64,000 nt of DNA from Clostridia bacterium (GCA_017540175.1 JAFYBN010000119.1:21979-85978), one strand, 5' to 3'; positions 15,805 through 25,674 are shown, numbered from the stretch's first letter. Numbers and translations are program-made. Notes: generated by a model from the letters alone, not told the origin.

Positions 15805-18800
15805 ATGAACAATCCAAGCTATATCGACCGCACATACGAAAAGTTCGAAAGCGTGCTTGAAATCTACGCGGCGCGCTTTCTCAAAACCGTATCGCAGGCG
15901 TGTCCCGTGTACGCATGCGAGACCATGGAGCATCTGCGTCTGCCGCCCGAAAGAGGGGAAATGAAGCAGATCGCGCCCGGTCAGAGTTGGGGCACGGAAT
16001 ACGGCAATCTCTGGCTCGAAACGGACGTCACCGTTCCCGCCGAGGCGGACGGCAAGATCCTCTGCGCCATTCCCGACGCAGACGCGGTGGAGATCCTCTG
16101 CTTCAAGGACGGTAAGCCCGCCGGGATCATCAACTCGAAAAACCATTTCATCGGCGGCGAGCACCCCGCCTTCTTCATCACCTTCGGCGCAAAGGCCGGT
16201 GAGACCGTTTCCCTTGCGTTTGAGTGCTACGCCGGGCACACCTGCTTCGGCACCCAGCCCTACGACGCATACGGCAGGGACGAAAACAAGCCGGACAACT
16301 ACACCCACACCTACCGCGGCATCCGCCTCTGCGTGATGGACGAGGAAATGCGCGATTTCGTCTTCGATCTCGCAACCGTACTCCAGATCGCGAAACTCCC
16401 GCATTCGAATTTCACGGCGACGAAGGCGCACGAATGCCTGATGGACGCGTTCCCCTATCTCATCGGCGATCCTCTTTCCGCGGACGAGGAGGACATTCAG
16501 GCGTCCATCCGCTCGATCCGCGCCTGCATCGCGCCCGCGCTTGAAAAGACCGGCGGAGAGCTTTCCCGCGGCAAGGTCGGCGTGATCGGTCACTCCCACA
16601 TGGACACCGCGTGGCTCTGGCCCGTGTCCGAGACGATCCGCAAATGCGCCCGCACCTACGCCGAAGCACTCACCCTCATGGATTTCTACCCGGATTACAC
16701 CTTTATTCAGTCATCCGCCCTGCACCTTGACTGGATGCGCGAATACTATCCCGCCATTTTCGAGGGGATCAGGGCGCGCGTGAAGGAAGGACGCTATGAG
16801 CCCAACGGCGGCGTCTGGGTCGAATGCGACTGCAACATCACGGGCGGCGAAGCGATGGTCCGCCAGTTCCTCTACGGTCAGAGATTCACCGAGAAGGAGC
16901 TCGGCTACCGTTCCGACGCGTTCTGGCTCCCGGATACCTTCGGTTACAACGCGGCGATCCCGCAGATCATGCAGGGCTGCGGCGTCAAATACTTCTACAC
17001 GACCAAGATGAGCTGGAACGACTGCAACCGCTTCCCTGCCGACACCTTTATCTGGCGCGGCATCGACGGTTCCGAGGTCATCTCTCACCTCAATCAGATG
17101 CACCTCATTCCGGACGTGAAGACCCTGAGCGGCGCGGTCAGCGAGCTGAGAGACAAGAAGGCGGACAGCACGCGGCTCGCGGCTTACGGCTACGGCGACG
17201 GCGGCGGCGGACCGACCTTCGGCATGCTCGAATTCCTGAAGAGGACGAAGGATCTGCCCGGCATGCCCGTGATCGAGCCCACTACGGCGTCGAAATTCAT
17301 GCGCGATCTCGAAGAAAAGCGCGACCGTCTCCCGCTTTGGGACGGCGAGCTCTATCTTGAGCTGCACCGCGGCACGCTCACGCAGATGCACGCAGTGAAG
17401 AAGATGAACCGCAAAATGGAAATCGCGCTCTACGAAATGGAGCTGCTCGGCGTCCTTGCTGGCAAGCGGACGCACAGGGACCACGACACGCTTTACAAAA
17501 TCCTTCTCAAAAACCAGTTCCACGACATCCTCCCCGGCACGTGCATCCCGAAGGTTTACGAGGTTTATGAAGAGGAAATGGGCAGGGCGTACGATGAGGT
17601 GAAGACGATCGCCTACGAGTATCTCTCCGATCTTACGCCTGCCACCTGGGATGACAAGGAAGAAGCGGACGAGAAATTCCGCCTGCCGTTCACGACCGAA
17701 TCCAATCCCACCGTTCATATGCCCGGATGTGACAAGGGCCCAAAGACGATGTGCTCCATCTTCAACCCGCTGTCCTTCGACGCGGATACCGTCGTGAACG
17801 TAGCCGGGTGCGAAACGTTCGACAACAAGACTGCGCAAACCTATACCGCGCAGAACGGCGAGGTCGTGACCGCCGTGAAGACCGTGATCCCCGCCCTTTC
17901 CGCCGTGATTCTCGAACCGAAGGGCGGAAAGGATGAGGTGACATATGAGGACAGCGCGTTCGTCCGCGAAGGCGACACGCTCACCACGCCGTATTATATC
18001 GCGAAGCTCGACAAGTCCGGACTCATCGTTTCCCTCATCGACCGTCAGCTCGACCGTGAGATCGCCAATCCGAAGGGCGCGCCGCTCGGTACGCTCTGGT
18101 TCGGCGAGGACATGCCGACCTGCTGGGACAACTGGGAGATCGAAGACGACGCCATTCGGAAAATGAAGCCCGCGGCGGCGGATTCCGTCGAGCTCGTATC
18201 CGACGGCGCGGTCGAATACCGCATCCGCGCGAAATTCCAGCTCAGCAAAAAATCCTCCGCCGTGCTCGACACCGTCTTTTATGCGGGCTCCCGCAGGATC
18301 GACTATGAGCTCACCGTGGACTGGCACGAGCGTCACCGTCTTCTCAAGGCAGGGTTTGACGTGAACATCCGCTCCGCGTTCATCAAGAACGAGATCCAGT
18401 TCGGTCACGTCGACCGTCCGACCACGCGCAACACCACGCTGGAATCTGCGAAGTTTGAGGTCTGCAACCACCGCTGGAGCGATCTCTCCGAAACCAATTA
18501 CGGCGTCGCGATCCTGAACGACTGCAAGTACGGCATCTCCTGCGAGGAAAGCGATATCCGCCTGACTCTGCACAAGGGCGGCTGCCGTCCTGACCCGTTC
18601 ACGGACAACGGCGTCCACAGGATGAAATACGCGCTCCTGCCGCACGTCGGTCCTTTCTGCGCGAAATCCGTCGTCCAGCCCGCTTACGCCTTCAACACGA
18701 CTCCCATCCCCGTCTGGGGCGAAGTGAATGTGCCAGCGCTCTTCTCCGTCTCCGCCGACAACATCATCGCGGAAGCCGTCAAGAACGCCGAAGACATCGT

Positions 18801-18993
18801 AAACGCGTATGTGATCCGCCTCTACGAAGCGGAGCGCAGCACGACGAATTGCGTGCTGAAGCTCGAAGGCGCGAAGAAGGTATGGCTCACGAATATGCTC
18901 GAGGAGAAACAGGAGGAGCTGCCGCTGGAAGACGGATGCGTGAAGCTCTCGTTCCGTCCCTTCGAGATCAAGACGATTCTGGTGGAGAGATAA
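15805..18993 (+). CDS. Alpha-mannosidase, GH38
   Basis: A 1062-residue enzyme. An N-terminal domain of about 250 residues precedes the catalytic barrel. GHSHMDTAWLWP (residues 262-273) holds the zinc-binding His and Asp, and WLPDTFGYN contains the nucleophile Asp377. IPQIMQGCGVKYFYTTKMSWND and FHDILPGTCIPKVYE are further GH38 blocks. The C-terminal half is the large beta-sandwich region (LDTVFYAGSRRIDYELTVDWHERHRLLKAGFDV). No signal peptide, so it is cytoplasmic; it would trim alpha-mannosides. The next gene starts at the base after its stop codon. Confidence 0.96.
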   Translation: MNNPSYIDRTYEKFESVLEIYAARFLKTVSQACPVYACETMEHLRLPPERGEMKQIAPGQSWGTEYGNLWLETDVTVPAEADGKILCAIPDADAVEILCFKDGKPAGIINSKNHFIGGEHPAFFITFGAKAGETVSLAFECYAGHTCFGTQPYDAYGRDENKPDNYTHTYRGIRLCVMDEEMRDFVFDLATVLQIAKLPHSNFTATKAHECLMDAFPYLIGDPLSADEEDIQASIRSIRACIAPALEKTGGELSRGKVGVIGHSHMDTAWLWPVSETIRKCARTYAEALTLMDFYPDYTFIQSSALHLDWMREYYPAIFEGIRARVKEGRYEPNGGVWVECDCNITGGEAMVRQFLYGQRFTEKELGYRSDAFWLPDTFGYNAAIPQIMQGCGVKYFYTTKMSWNDCNRFPADTFIWRGIDGSEVISHLNQMHLIPDVKTLSGAVSELRDKKADSTRLAAYGYGDGGGGPTFGMLEFLKRTKDLPGMPVIEPTTASKFMRDLEEKRDRLPLWDGELYLELHRGTLTQMHAVKKMNRKMEIALYEMELLGVLAGKRTHRDHDTLYKILLKNQFHDILPGTCIPKVYEVYEEEMGRAYDEVKTIAYEYLSDLTPATWDDKEEADEKFRLPFTTESNPTVHMPGCDKGPKTMCSIFNPLSFDADTVVNVAGCETFDNKTAQTYTAQNGEVVTAVKTVIPALSAVILEPKGGKDEVTYEDSAFVREGDTLTTPYYIAKLDKSGLIVSLIDRQLDREIANPKGAPLGTLWFGEDMPTCWDNWEIEDDAIRKMKPAAADSVELVSDGAVEYRIRAKFQLSKKSSAVLDTVFYAGSRRIDYELTVDWHERHRLLKAGFDVNIRSAFIKNEIQFGHVDRPTTRNTTLESAKFEVCNHRWSDLSETNYGVAILNDCKYGISCEESDIRLTLHKGGCRPDPFTDNGVHRMKYALLPHVGPFCAKSVVQPAYAFNTTPIPVWGEVNVPALFSVSADNIIAEAVKNAEDIVNAYVIRLYEAERSTTNCVLKLEGAKKVWLTNMLEEKQEELPLEDGCVKLSFRPFEIKTILVER

Positions 18994-19683
18994 ATGGCTC
19001 AAACATACAAAACCGAACTGCACTGCCATTCCCGCGACGCCTCCGGCTGTTCCTCCGAGTCCGTGGAGGGCATCACCGAAAAATACCTGCGTTACGGTTA
19101 TACAACGATCTGCCTGACGAATCACTTCACCCCGACCGGAAACATCGACGATCCTGCCGAATGGGTGGCGAAAATCGACCGCAAATACGCGGCTTACGAA
19201 AAGCTCAGGGATTATGCGGGAGACCGGCTCCATATTCTGATGGGACTTGAATTCCGGTTCGTGCAGAACAACAACGATTATCTGGTATTCGGCTTCGACC
19301 GCGACTGGCTGATCGAACGCACCGGGGAAATTCTGAAGGGCGGAATCCGCCGTTTCACACAGATTGCGAGGGAGGACGGGATCTTTACGATCCACGCGCA
19401 TCCCTTCCGCCACGGCATGGTCGTCACGCCTGCGGATCACGTGGACGCGATCGAGATCTTCAACGGTCATCCGGGACACGATTCGCACAACGACATCGCC
19501 GAAGCGTGGGCAAAGAAATACGGCAAGATCATGACCTCCGGCACGGACCACCACAATCCCGACCACATGCCCGACGCCGGCATCCGTACCGCATATCCGA
19601 TCACAAGCGAAAAGCAGCTCATCGAAGTCCTGAAATCCGGGGATTACAGCCTGATCCTCGGGCAGGAGGACGCGAAAAGCTGA
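18994..19683 (+). CDS. PHP-domain phosphoesterase
   Basis: A 229-residue PHP protein. The metal ligands follow the usual order: ELHCHSRDASG (HxH and Asp), LTNHFTP (His), GLEFRFV (Glu), HAHPFRHG (HxH), FNGHPGHDSHN, then SGTDHHNPDH (Asp-His). PHP domains hydrolyse phosphate esters with a trinuclear metal centre. It starts directly after the GH38 stop and shares its terminator, so it may dephosphorylate a sugar phosphate in mannose use. That role is inference. Confidence 0.9.
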   Translation: MAQTYKTELHCHSRDASGCSSESVEGITEKYLRYGYTTICLTNHFTPTGNIDDPAEWVAKIDRKYAAYEKLRDYAGDRLHILMGLEFRFVQNNNDYLVFGFDRDWLIERTGEILKGGIRRFTQIAREDGIFTIHAHPFRHGMVVTPADHVDAIEIFNGHPGHDSHNDIAEAWAKKYGKIMTSGTDHHNPDHMPDAGIRTAYPITSEKQLIEVLKSGDYSLILGQEDAKS

Positions 19684-19703
19684 GAATCCGGGCGCACTGA
19701 AAA

Positions 19704-19742
19704 GAACCGCGGAACCCATCATACGGGAACCGCGGTTTTTTT
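19704..19742 (+). terminator. Terminator of GH38-PHP
   Basis: AACCGCGGAACCC and GGGAACCGCGG stem (19704-19735) followed by T7. Confidence 0.9.
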
Positions 19743-19755
19743 GATTCAAGTCCGA

Positions 19756-21687
19756 TTATGGTTCTGCTTTCCACTTGATCCGATCCGGGTTCATGCCTTG
19801 TGGAATGAGGAAATATCCGAACTCGTTTTCCCTGAGTCGGAAGATATCGTCTGAGGAGCCGCTGAGATATTCCCTGACGGGAGTCGGGAAAACAAGCGTC
19901 AGACTTCCCGTTTTGCATGCCGCAGCGAGAACGCTCTCTCCCCGCTCCGTTTCGCGGAGATAGATAAAGCAGAAGGCGGTGAGGCTGAGAATGCGGAAGC
20001 CGCCGTCGTAGAATGCGGGAAGGCTTTTTCTTGCCCTGCCGACCGAGCAATAGACCCGGAGCAGGTCGCTGTCCATCGCGTGCCAGGGGAACGGACGGCG
20101 GCAGAACGGGTCGCGGTATCCTTCCATGCCGACCTCATCCCCGTAGAAGACGCAGGGGACTCCGGGAAGCCCCGCGAGGATGCCGTATGCCAATCCCACG
20201 AGTTTTTTCGCGCGGGCTCGCTCTTCGTCCGTCAATCTGAGGGCGGCAAGCTCGGCGTTCGATTTGCTCCCGGCCTCTTCCCCGCCGAAAAGCGTGAGGA
20301 TCCGTTCGGTGTCGTGCGTGCCGAGAAAGTTCAGCAAATTATCCGATGTTTCTTTCGGATAACGGCGGTACAGCCCTTCCGTAGCGTGCCGCAGCTCTTC
20401 GGTTTCGCCGCGCAGGATGTAGGAAATCAGCCCGGAACGGAGAGGGTAATTCATCACGGAATCGAGCTGGGACCCCGTCAGATAGCGGCGGCGTCTGCCG
20501 TAGCTGATCTTGTCGCTCGCGTCCTCCCAGACCTCGCCGAGCAGGACCGCGTCCGGATCCTCTTCCTTGACAGCCTCGCGGAAATCGTCGAGAAAGCTGT
20601 CCGAGAGCTCATCGGCCACGTCGAGCCGCCAGCCCCCCACGCCGAGGACCATCCATTTTTTCACGACCTCACCGCAGATAAACTGCCGGTAATCCTCCAT
20701 CTCGCTGGAGACGCGCGGAAGGGTCTTCACGCCCCACCAGCAGGTGTACCGTTCGGGAAATTCCTGAAACTCGTACCAGTCCGCCCACTTCGATTCCTTT
20801 GACTGATACGCGCCGACTGAGTCATAATGCCCGAACTTGTTGAAATAGATGGAGTCCGCGCCGGTGTGATTGAAAACGCCGTCGAGCAGAATGTCGATAT
20901 CGCGTTTCTTCGCTTCCCGGCACAGCTCTTCGAGCGCGTCGTCCCCACCGAACATGACGTCCACGGAGAGATAATCGCCCGTGTCATACTTGTGATTCGA
21001 GGCGGCGTCGAAAATCGGAGAGAGATAGATCGTGCGCACACCGAGGGAAGCGATATAGTCGAGCTTTTGCGTGACGCCGTACAGATCGCCGCCGAAAAAG
21101 ACATTGTTTGCGACGTCGGCACCCTGGTATTCGGCGTATTGAGGCGTGCCGTTTTCCCAATCCGGATCGTAAACAGCGCCCTGCTTCACGGGACATTTTC
21201 CGCTCCGCGCGAACCGGTCCACGAAAATGTGGTAGACCGTACCCTCCTTGAAACGTCTGGACACGGTGAAATCCGGACGGTAGAGCAAAAGCTGGCGCTC
21301 TCCGACATAATGACTCAGGAAATCGAGCTCCACGGGCTTTTCTCCGCCGATGACAAAGCACGAACCGTCGGCGAGCTGCACCGCGTAGTGGTAATAATAC
21401 AGCCCCTCGCCGTTCTCCGGATCAATGTCCTTTTCGAAATCAAGCGTCAGGCTGTAAAGCGCGGTCGTGCCGTCTCCCGGCTGTTCCTCAAGAGCGAAGG
21501 CCTCGTAGGTTGTATTTCCCGTATTCCATGCGTCCCGGTGAATGACCATGGCAGCGGAATGAACGGCAATTCTCGCGTCATCCGAAAGCTCAAGCGCGAA
21601 CCGGATGACGGAGTTTGCCCGAAAAGCTCCGAGTTCGTTGACCCGGAGCTTTCTTTTCACGTCGAATTTGTATTCTCTCGCTCTCAT
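19756..21687 (-). CDS. Alpha-amylase family (GH13) maltodextrin hydrolase / neopullulanase-like
   Basis: A 643-residue enzyme starting MRAREYKFDVKRKLR at 21687, inside the reading gap after the glgP stop. An N-terminal beta domain of about 130 residues (CBM34-like) precedes the GH13 barrel. Conserved regions are DILLDGVFNHTG (I), GWRLDVADELSD (II, nucleophile Asp), VLLGEVWEDA (III, acid Glu) and FLGTHDTER (IV). No signal peptide, so it acts on internal glycogen or maltodextrins. It is the last gene of the glycogen operon, after the phosphorylase. Debranching or limit-dextrin hydrolysis is inferred. Confidence 0.9.
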   Translation of the reverse strand: MRAREYKFDVKRKLRVNELGAFRANSVIRFALELSDDARIAVHSAAMVIHRDAWNTGNTTYEAFALEEQPGDGTTALYSLTLDFEKDIDPENGEGLYYYHYAVQLADGSCFVIGGEKPVELDFLSHYVGERQLLLYRPDFTVSRRFKEGTVYHIFVDRFARSGKCPVKQGAVYDPDWENGTPQYAEYQGADVANNVFFGGDLYGVTQKLDYIASLGVRTIYLSPIFDAASNHKYDTGDYLSVDVMFGGDDALEELCREAKKRDIDILLDGVFNHTGADSIYFNKFGHYDSVGAYQSKESKWADWYEFQEFPERYTCWWGVKTLPRVSSEMEDYRQFICGEVVKKWMVLGVGGWRLDVADELSDSFLDDFREAVKEEDPDAVLLGEVWEDASDKISYGRRRRYLTGSQLDSVMNYPLRSGLISYILRGETEELRHATEGLYRRYPKETSDNLLNFLGTHDTERILTLFGGEEAGSKSNAELAALRLTDEERARAKKLVGLAYGILAGLPGVPCVFYGDEVGMEGYRDPFCRRPFPWHAMDSDLLRVYCSVGRARKSLPAFYDGGFRILSLTAFCFIYLRETERGESVLAAACKTGSLTLVFPTPVREYLSGSSDDIFRLRENEFGYFLIPQGMNPDRIKWKAEP

Positions 21688-21695
21688 AAAGTCCT

Positions 21696-24125
21696 TTATC
21701 TGACCGGAGAAATCCGCCAGATGTTTTCCGCATATTCCCGGATGGAACGGTCGGAGGAGAAGAAGCCCGCGCTGGCGATGTTGATGAGGGACTTCCTCAG
21801 CCACAGATCCGCGTTGTGATAGGCGTCGATCATTCTGCCGTACACTGCCAGATAGGAGTCAAAGTCGGCAAGGCACATATACGGGTCGGGAACGCCATGC
21901 GAATACAGGAAGTAGTTCACCATATCCGTGTAGTTCCAGCCGTTGAACGTGCCACGCATCCGGTCGATCGTGCGGCGGAGACGTTCGCTCTGGAGATAAA
22001 AGTTCTGGGAGGAGTATCCCTGCTTCCAGAGATCGTCCACTTCCGCGGAGTTGAGACCGAAGATATAGATGTTCGCGTCGCCCACCGCGTCGCGGATCTC
22101 GACGTTCGCGCCGTCAAGCGTTCCGAGGGTCAGCGCGCCGTTGACCATGAACTTCATACAGCCCGTGCCGCTCGCTTCCTTGCCTGCGAGGGAAATCTGC
22201 TCACTGATGTCGGACGCGGGCATGAGCAGTTCGGCGGAGCTGACGTTGTAGTCCTCAAGATAGACGACGCGGAGAAGGTCGCGCGCCTTCGGATCCTTTG
22301 CGATCTCCTGACCGAGATCCCAGATGAGTTTGATGATGTTCTTCGCCATATAATAACCCGGCGCGGCTTTTCCGCCGAAAATGAACGTCGTGGGCGTCCA
22401 GTCCCCGTTCGGGTTATCGCGGATATCGTTATAAAGGGAGATGATTTTGAGCACATTGAGCAGCTGGCGCTTGTACTCGTGCATGCGCTTGACCTGAACG
22501 TCGAAGACCGAGGAAACGTCGAGAGCCGTTCCCGTCCGGTCAAAATAATACTTCGAGAAGCGCACCTTGTTTTCCGACTTGATCTTCGCAAGACGCTCGA
22601 GAATGTCTTTGTCGTTCAGACGAGTCTTCAGCTCAGAGAGGCGGGAGAAGTCCTTGCGGTATTCCGGTCCGATGACCTCGTCAAGAAGGGCGGTCAGTCC
22701 GGGATTGGAGTAGCAGAGCCAGCGACGCATCGCGATGCCGTTCGTAACGTTGGTGAATTTATACGGCATGGCGTTGTAATAGTCGTGGAAGATCGTCTTC
22801 TTCAGGATGGCGGAATGAAGCGCCGATACGCCGTTGACCGTATGGGACGCGGCGACGGAGAGGTTCGCCATTCTCACCTGCGAATAACCGACGATCGCCA
22901 TGCGCGAAATGCGGTCCCAGTCGCCGGGATACATCGTCCAGAGGTCCGCGCAGAGGCGGCGGTTGATCTCCTCGACGATCATATAAATACGGGGCAGACG
23001 GAGCTGGAAGAGCTGAACGTTCCATTTTTCGAGCGCCTCGGGGAGAACGGTGTGGTTCGTGTAGGACACGACGCGGGTCACCACGCTCCAGGCCGCTTCC
23101 CAGGTGTAGGAATAGATATCCATGAGGATGCGCATCAGTTCGGGAACGACGAGGGCGGGATGGGTGTCGTTGATGTGGATCGCGACCTTGTCCGCGAAAT
23201 TGAACAGCGAACCGTAAGCGGCAAGATGGTCGGCGATGATGGACTGCAGGGATGCGGAAACGAGGAAATACTGCTGGGAAAGGCGGAGCAGCTTGCCTTC
23301 GTCGTGATCGTCGGAGGGATAAAGGACCTTAGAGAGCACTTCCGCGTTCGCGGTCTGCTGCATCGCTTCGAAATACTGTCCCTGAGAGAACAGATTCATG
23401 TTGAAATTGGTGGTCTCAACCGCTTTCCAGAGACGGAGAACGTTGACCGCCTCACAGTCCGCGCCCGAAACCATCATATCGTACGGAACGGCGCGAACTT
23501 CCTTGTAGTTGTCATAGGTCACGGAGCACTTTCCGTTCTCCCAGCTCTCGTGGACCGTGCCGCCGAGCTTGACATTGTACGCCTTGTCGCTGCGCGCCAC
23601 AAGCCAGGTGCTGCCTTCGTTCATCCACGCGTCCGGAAGCTCGACCTGGTTGCCATCGATGATGCGCTGCTTGAACAGCCCGTATTCATAGCAGATCGAA
23701 AAGCCCGTCGCGGGATAATCGAGCGTGGTGAGGGAATCCATGAAACAGGCGGCGAGCCGTCCGAGACCTCCGTTGCCGAGTCCGGGATCGGGTTCAAGTT
23801 CGTAAATGCGGTCAAGATCGTAGCCCATTTCCTTGAGCGCGGTGCGGTATTCATCGGCGAGTCCGAGATTCATGAGGTTGTTTTTGAGCTGCCGCCCCAT
23901 GAGGAATTCCATGCAGAGATAATAAACTCTTCTCGGATGGACCTTTTTGATCCGGTCGTGGAAAACCTGACGCTTCGCGATCAAAAGATCTTTCACCGAA
24001 AGCGCGGTCGCTTTGAACACCTGCTCTTCCGTCGCTTCCTCGGGGGAAACGCCGAAATGGCTCGTCAGCTTCGCCTCGATGCTCGCGCGGACTGCGGTCT
24101 TGTGCTCTTTCATTTGATTGTCCAT
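21696..24125 (-). CDS. glgP: Glycogen/maltodextrin phosphorylase
   Basis: An 809-residue GT35 enzyme releasing glucose-1-phosphate from alpha-1,4-glucan. ATG 24125 has GGAGAAACA upstream. Early blocks are YYLCMEFLMGRQL and LGNGGLGRLAACFMDSL. The pyridoxal phosphate site is EASGTGCMKFMVNGALTLGT with the Schiff-base Lys. The usual Asn/Thr before MKF is Cys here. It lies downstream of an intercistronic terminator (24147-24186) and so may be expressed below the biosynthetic genes. Confidence 0.96.
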   Translation of the reverse strand: MDNQMKEHKTAVRASIEAKLTSHFGVSPEEATEEQVFKATALSVKDLLIAKRQVFHDRIKKVHPRRVYYLCMEFLMGRQLKNNLMNLGLADEYRTALKEMGYDLDRIYELEPDPGLGNGGLGRLAACFMDSLTTLDYPATGFSICYEYGLFKQRIIDGNQVELPDAWMNEGSTWLVARSDKAYNVKLGGTVHESWENGKCSVTYDNYKEVRAVPYDMMVSGADCEAVNVLRLWKAVETTNFNMNLFSQGQYFEAMQQTANAEVLSKVLYPSDDHDEGKLLRLSQQYFLVSASLQSIIADHLAAYGSLFNFADKVAIHINDTHPALVVPELMRILMDIYSYTWEAAWSVVTRVVSYTNHTVLPEALEKWNVQLFQLRLPRIYMIVEEINRRLCADLWTMYPGDWDRISRMAIVGYSQVRMANLSVAASHTVNGVSALHSAILKKTIFHDYYNAMPYKFTNVTNGIAMRRWLCYSNPGLTALLDEVIGPEYRKDFSRLSELKTRLNDKDILERLAKIKSENKVRFSKYYFDRTGTALDVSSVFDVQVKRMHEYKRQLLNVLKIISLYNDIRDNPNGDWTPTTFIFGGKAAPGYYMAKNIIKLIWDLGQEIAKDPKARDLLRVVYLEDYNVSSAELLMPASDISEQISLAGKEASGTGCMKFMVNGALTLGTLDGANVEIRDAVGDANIYIFGLNSAEVDDLWKQGYSSQNFYLQSERLRRTIDRMRGTFNGWNYTDMVNYFLYSHGVPDPYMCLADFDSYLAVYGRMIDAYHNADLWLRKSLINIASAGFFSSDRSIREYAENIWRISPVR

Positions 24126-24146
24126 ATTGTTTCTCCGATTTTCTTC

Positions 24147-24186
24147 AAAAAAAGATTTCGGCGCATAGGCAATCCCATGCGCCGAA
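24147..24186 (-). terminator. Intercistronic terminator between glgA and glgP
   Basis: TTCGGCGCAT (24157-24166) pairs perfectly with ATGCGCCGAA (24177-24186); on the minus strand ATC and a T7 run (24147-24153) follow. It sits 22 bases upstream of the glgP start, so only part of the operon transcripts would reach glgP and the GH13 gene. Confidence 0.8.
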
Positions 24187-24216
24187 TGAAACGTCACTTC
24201 GTACCCGTATCTTATT

Positions 24217-25656
24217 TTACTTCAATTTGGAATAAATATCAATGTATCTTTTTGCCGAAACATTCCACGAAAAGTCGACAATCATGACATTTTTCACTAA
24301 ATCGTCCCATTTTGTCCGATCCTTCTTCAACCGAAGTGCATAACGGATGACGTTCATCATGTCGTGCGCGTTGTAATTCGTGAAGGTGAAGCCGTTGCCC
24401 GTCCCTTCGTATTCGTTGTAAGGACGGATGGTATCGGCAAGACCGCCGCATTCACGCACGATCGGAACCGTGCCGTACCGGGACGCGATCATCTGGGACA
24501 GTCCGCACGGCTCGCTCTTTGACGGCATGAGGAACATATCCGCGCCGGCATAGAATTTCTTCGAAAGAGCCTTGTTGTACTCGAGGCGGATGCACACACG
24601 CCCAGGCTGTCTCGCGCCGAGATCGCGGAAGAAGTCTTCGAACGCGGCGTCGCCCGTGCCGAGCAGAACAAAGCGGACATCCTCGGTCGTGATGATCTCC
24701 TCGATGACGTGCCGGACAAGATCGAAACCCTTGTGAGAGGCAAGGCGGGAAACCATGGCGATGATCGGAGTATCGGGAGCGTGTGAGAAGCCGCAGACGT
24801 CTTCCAGATCGGCTTTGTCGACGGATTTTCCGCTGAGGTCGGATGCCGTGAAGCGCGCTGCGATGTCCGGGTCGGTTGCGGGATTGTAATAATTGACGTC
24901 GATGCCGTTGACGATGCCTGTGAGTTTGCCTTCCGCGTCAGCCTGCCGGAGGATGTGATGCAGTCCGCTCGAGTAGTATTCGGTCAAAATCTCGCGCGCA
25001 TAGGTCTGGCTGACGGTATTTACCATATCCGCGCAGACGATCGCACCCTTCAAGAGATTAATCACGCCGTTGTACTCAACCACGGAGCGATCCCATTCCG
25101 GCAGCTCGAAAACGTCGCCGAGAATTCCGAAGTCAAACTGCCCCTGATAATCGATGTTGTGGATGGTAAACAGCGCGCGGACGGCGCGGTATTCGTCGAG
25201 ATGCGCGTACTTGCGCTTGAGGTAGATCACAGCCAGCGCGGTCTGCCAGTCGTTCGCGTGGAGCACGTCGGGATAGAAATGCACGATGCTCATCAGCTCG
25301 ACCACGCATTTCGAGAAGAAGGCGAAGCGCTCGCCGTCATCGTAGCACCCGTAAAGCTGGCCTCGGTCGAAATAATACAGATTGTCGATGAAATAGAAGA
25401 TCACGCCGTCCCGTTCGATCTTCCATACGCCGCAGTACTGGTTGCGCCAGGACAGGCGGATGTTCGTTTCAGCCACAAGCTCGAGCTGTTCGGAGTACTG
25501 GTCGCGGATCTTGGGATAGAGCGGGATCACGACACGGATATCGCTCTTCTCCCCGAGTTCTGCTTTGACCGCCTTCGGCAGGGATCCCATAACGTCGGCA
25601 AGTCCACCAGTCGACGCGAACGGAAGCGCCTCGGACGCTGCGTACAGTATATTCAT
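24217..25656 (-). CDS. glgA: Glycogen synthase
   Basis: A 479-residue GT5 enzyme that extends alpha-1,4-glucan from ADP-glucose. MNILYAASEALPFASTGGLADVMGSLPKA is the N-terminal nucleotide-sugar loop. Position 15, Lys in the E. coli KxGG motif, is Ser here, as in several clostridial GlgA proteins. HANDWQTAL, NTVSQTYAREI, MVSRLASHKGFDLV, and FLMPSKSEPCGLSQMIASRYGTVPIVRECGGLADT (the C-terminal GT-B donor site with conserved Glu) are all present. It lies 18 bases after glgD. Confidence 0.96.
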   Translation of the reverse strand: MNILYAASEALPFASTGGLADVMGSLPKAVKAELGEKSDIRVVIPLYPKIRDQYSEQLELVAETNIRLSWRNQYCGVWKIERDGVIFYFIDNLYYFDRGQLYGCYDDGERFAFFSKCVVELMSIVHFYPDVLHANDWQTALAVIYLKRKYAHLDEYRAVRALFTIHNIDYQGQFDFGILGDVFELPEWDRSVVEYNGVINLLKGAIVCADMVNTVSQTYAREILTEYYSSGLHHILRQADAEGKLTGIVNGIDVNYYNPATDPDIAARFTASDLSGKSVDKADLEDVCGFSHAPDTPIIAMVSRLASHKGFDLVRHVIEEIITTEDVRFVLLGTGDAAFEDFFRDLGARQPGRVCIRLEYNKALSKKFYAGADMFLMPSKSEPCGLSQMIASRYGTVPIVRECGGLADTIRPYNEYEGTGNGFTFTNYNAHDMMNVIRYALRLKKDRTKWDDLVKNVMIVDFSWNVSAKRYIDIYSKLK

Positions 25657-25674
25657 ATGATCCTCCGGATTCGA

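Noticed and set aside
16711-19749. Very long open frame (about 1000 codons) on the minus strand opposite GH38-PHP
   Set aside because: It mirrors the codon structure of the GC-rich GH38 and PHP genes, has no RBS and shows no family motif. It is an antisense shadow.
19756-21804. Longer N-terminus for the GH13 enzyme
   Set aside because: The extra 39 codons lie antiparallel-frame over the end of glgP and lack an RBS; MRAREYKFDV at 21687 is the natural start.
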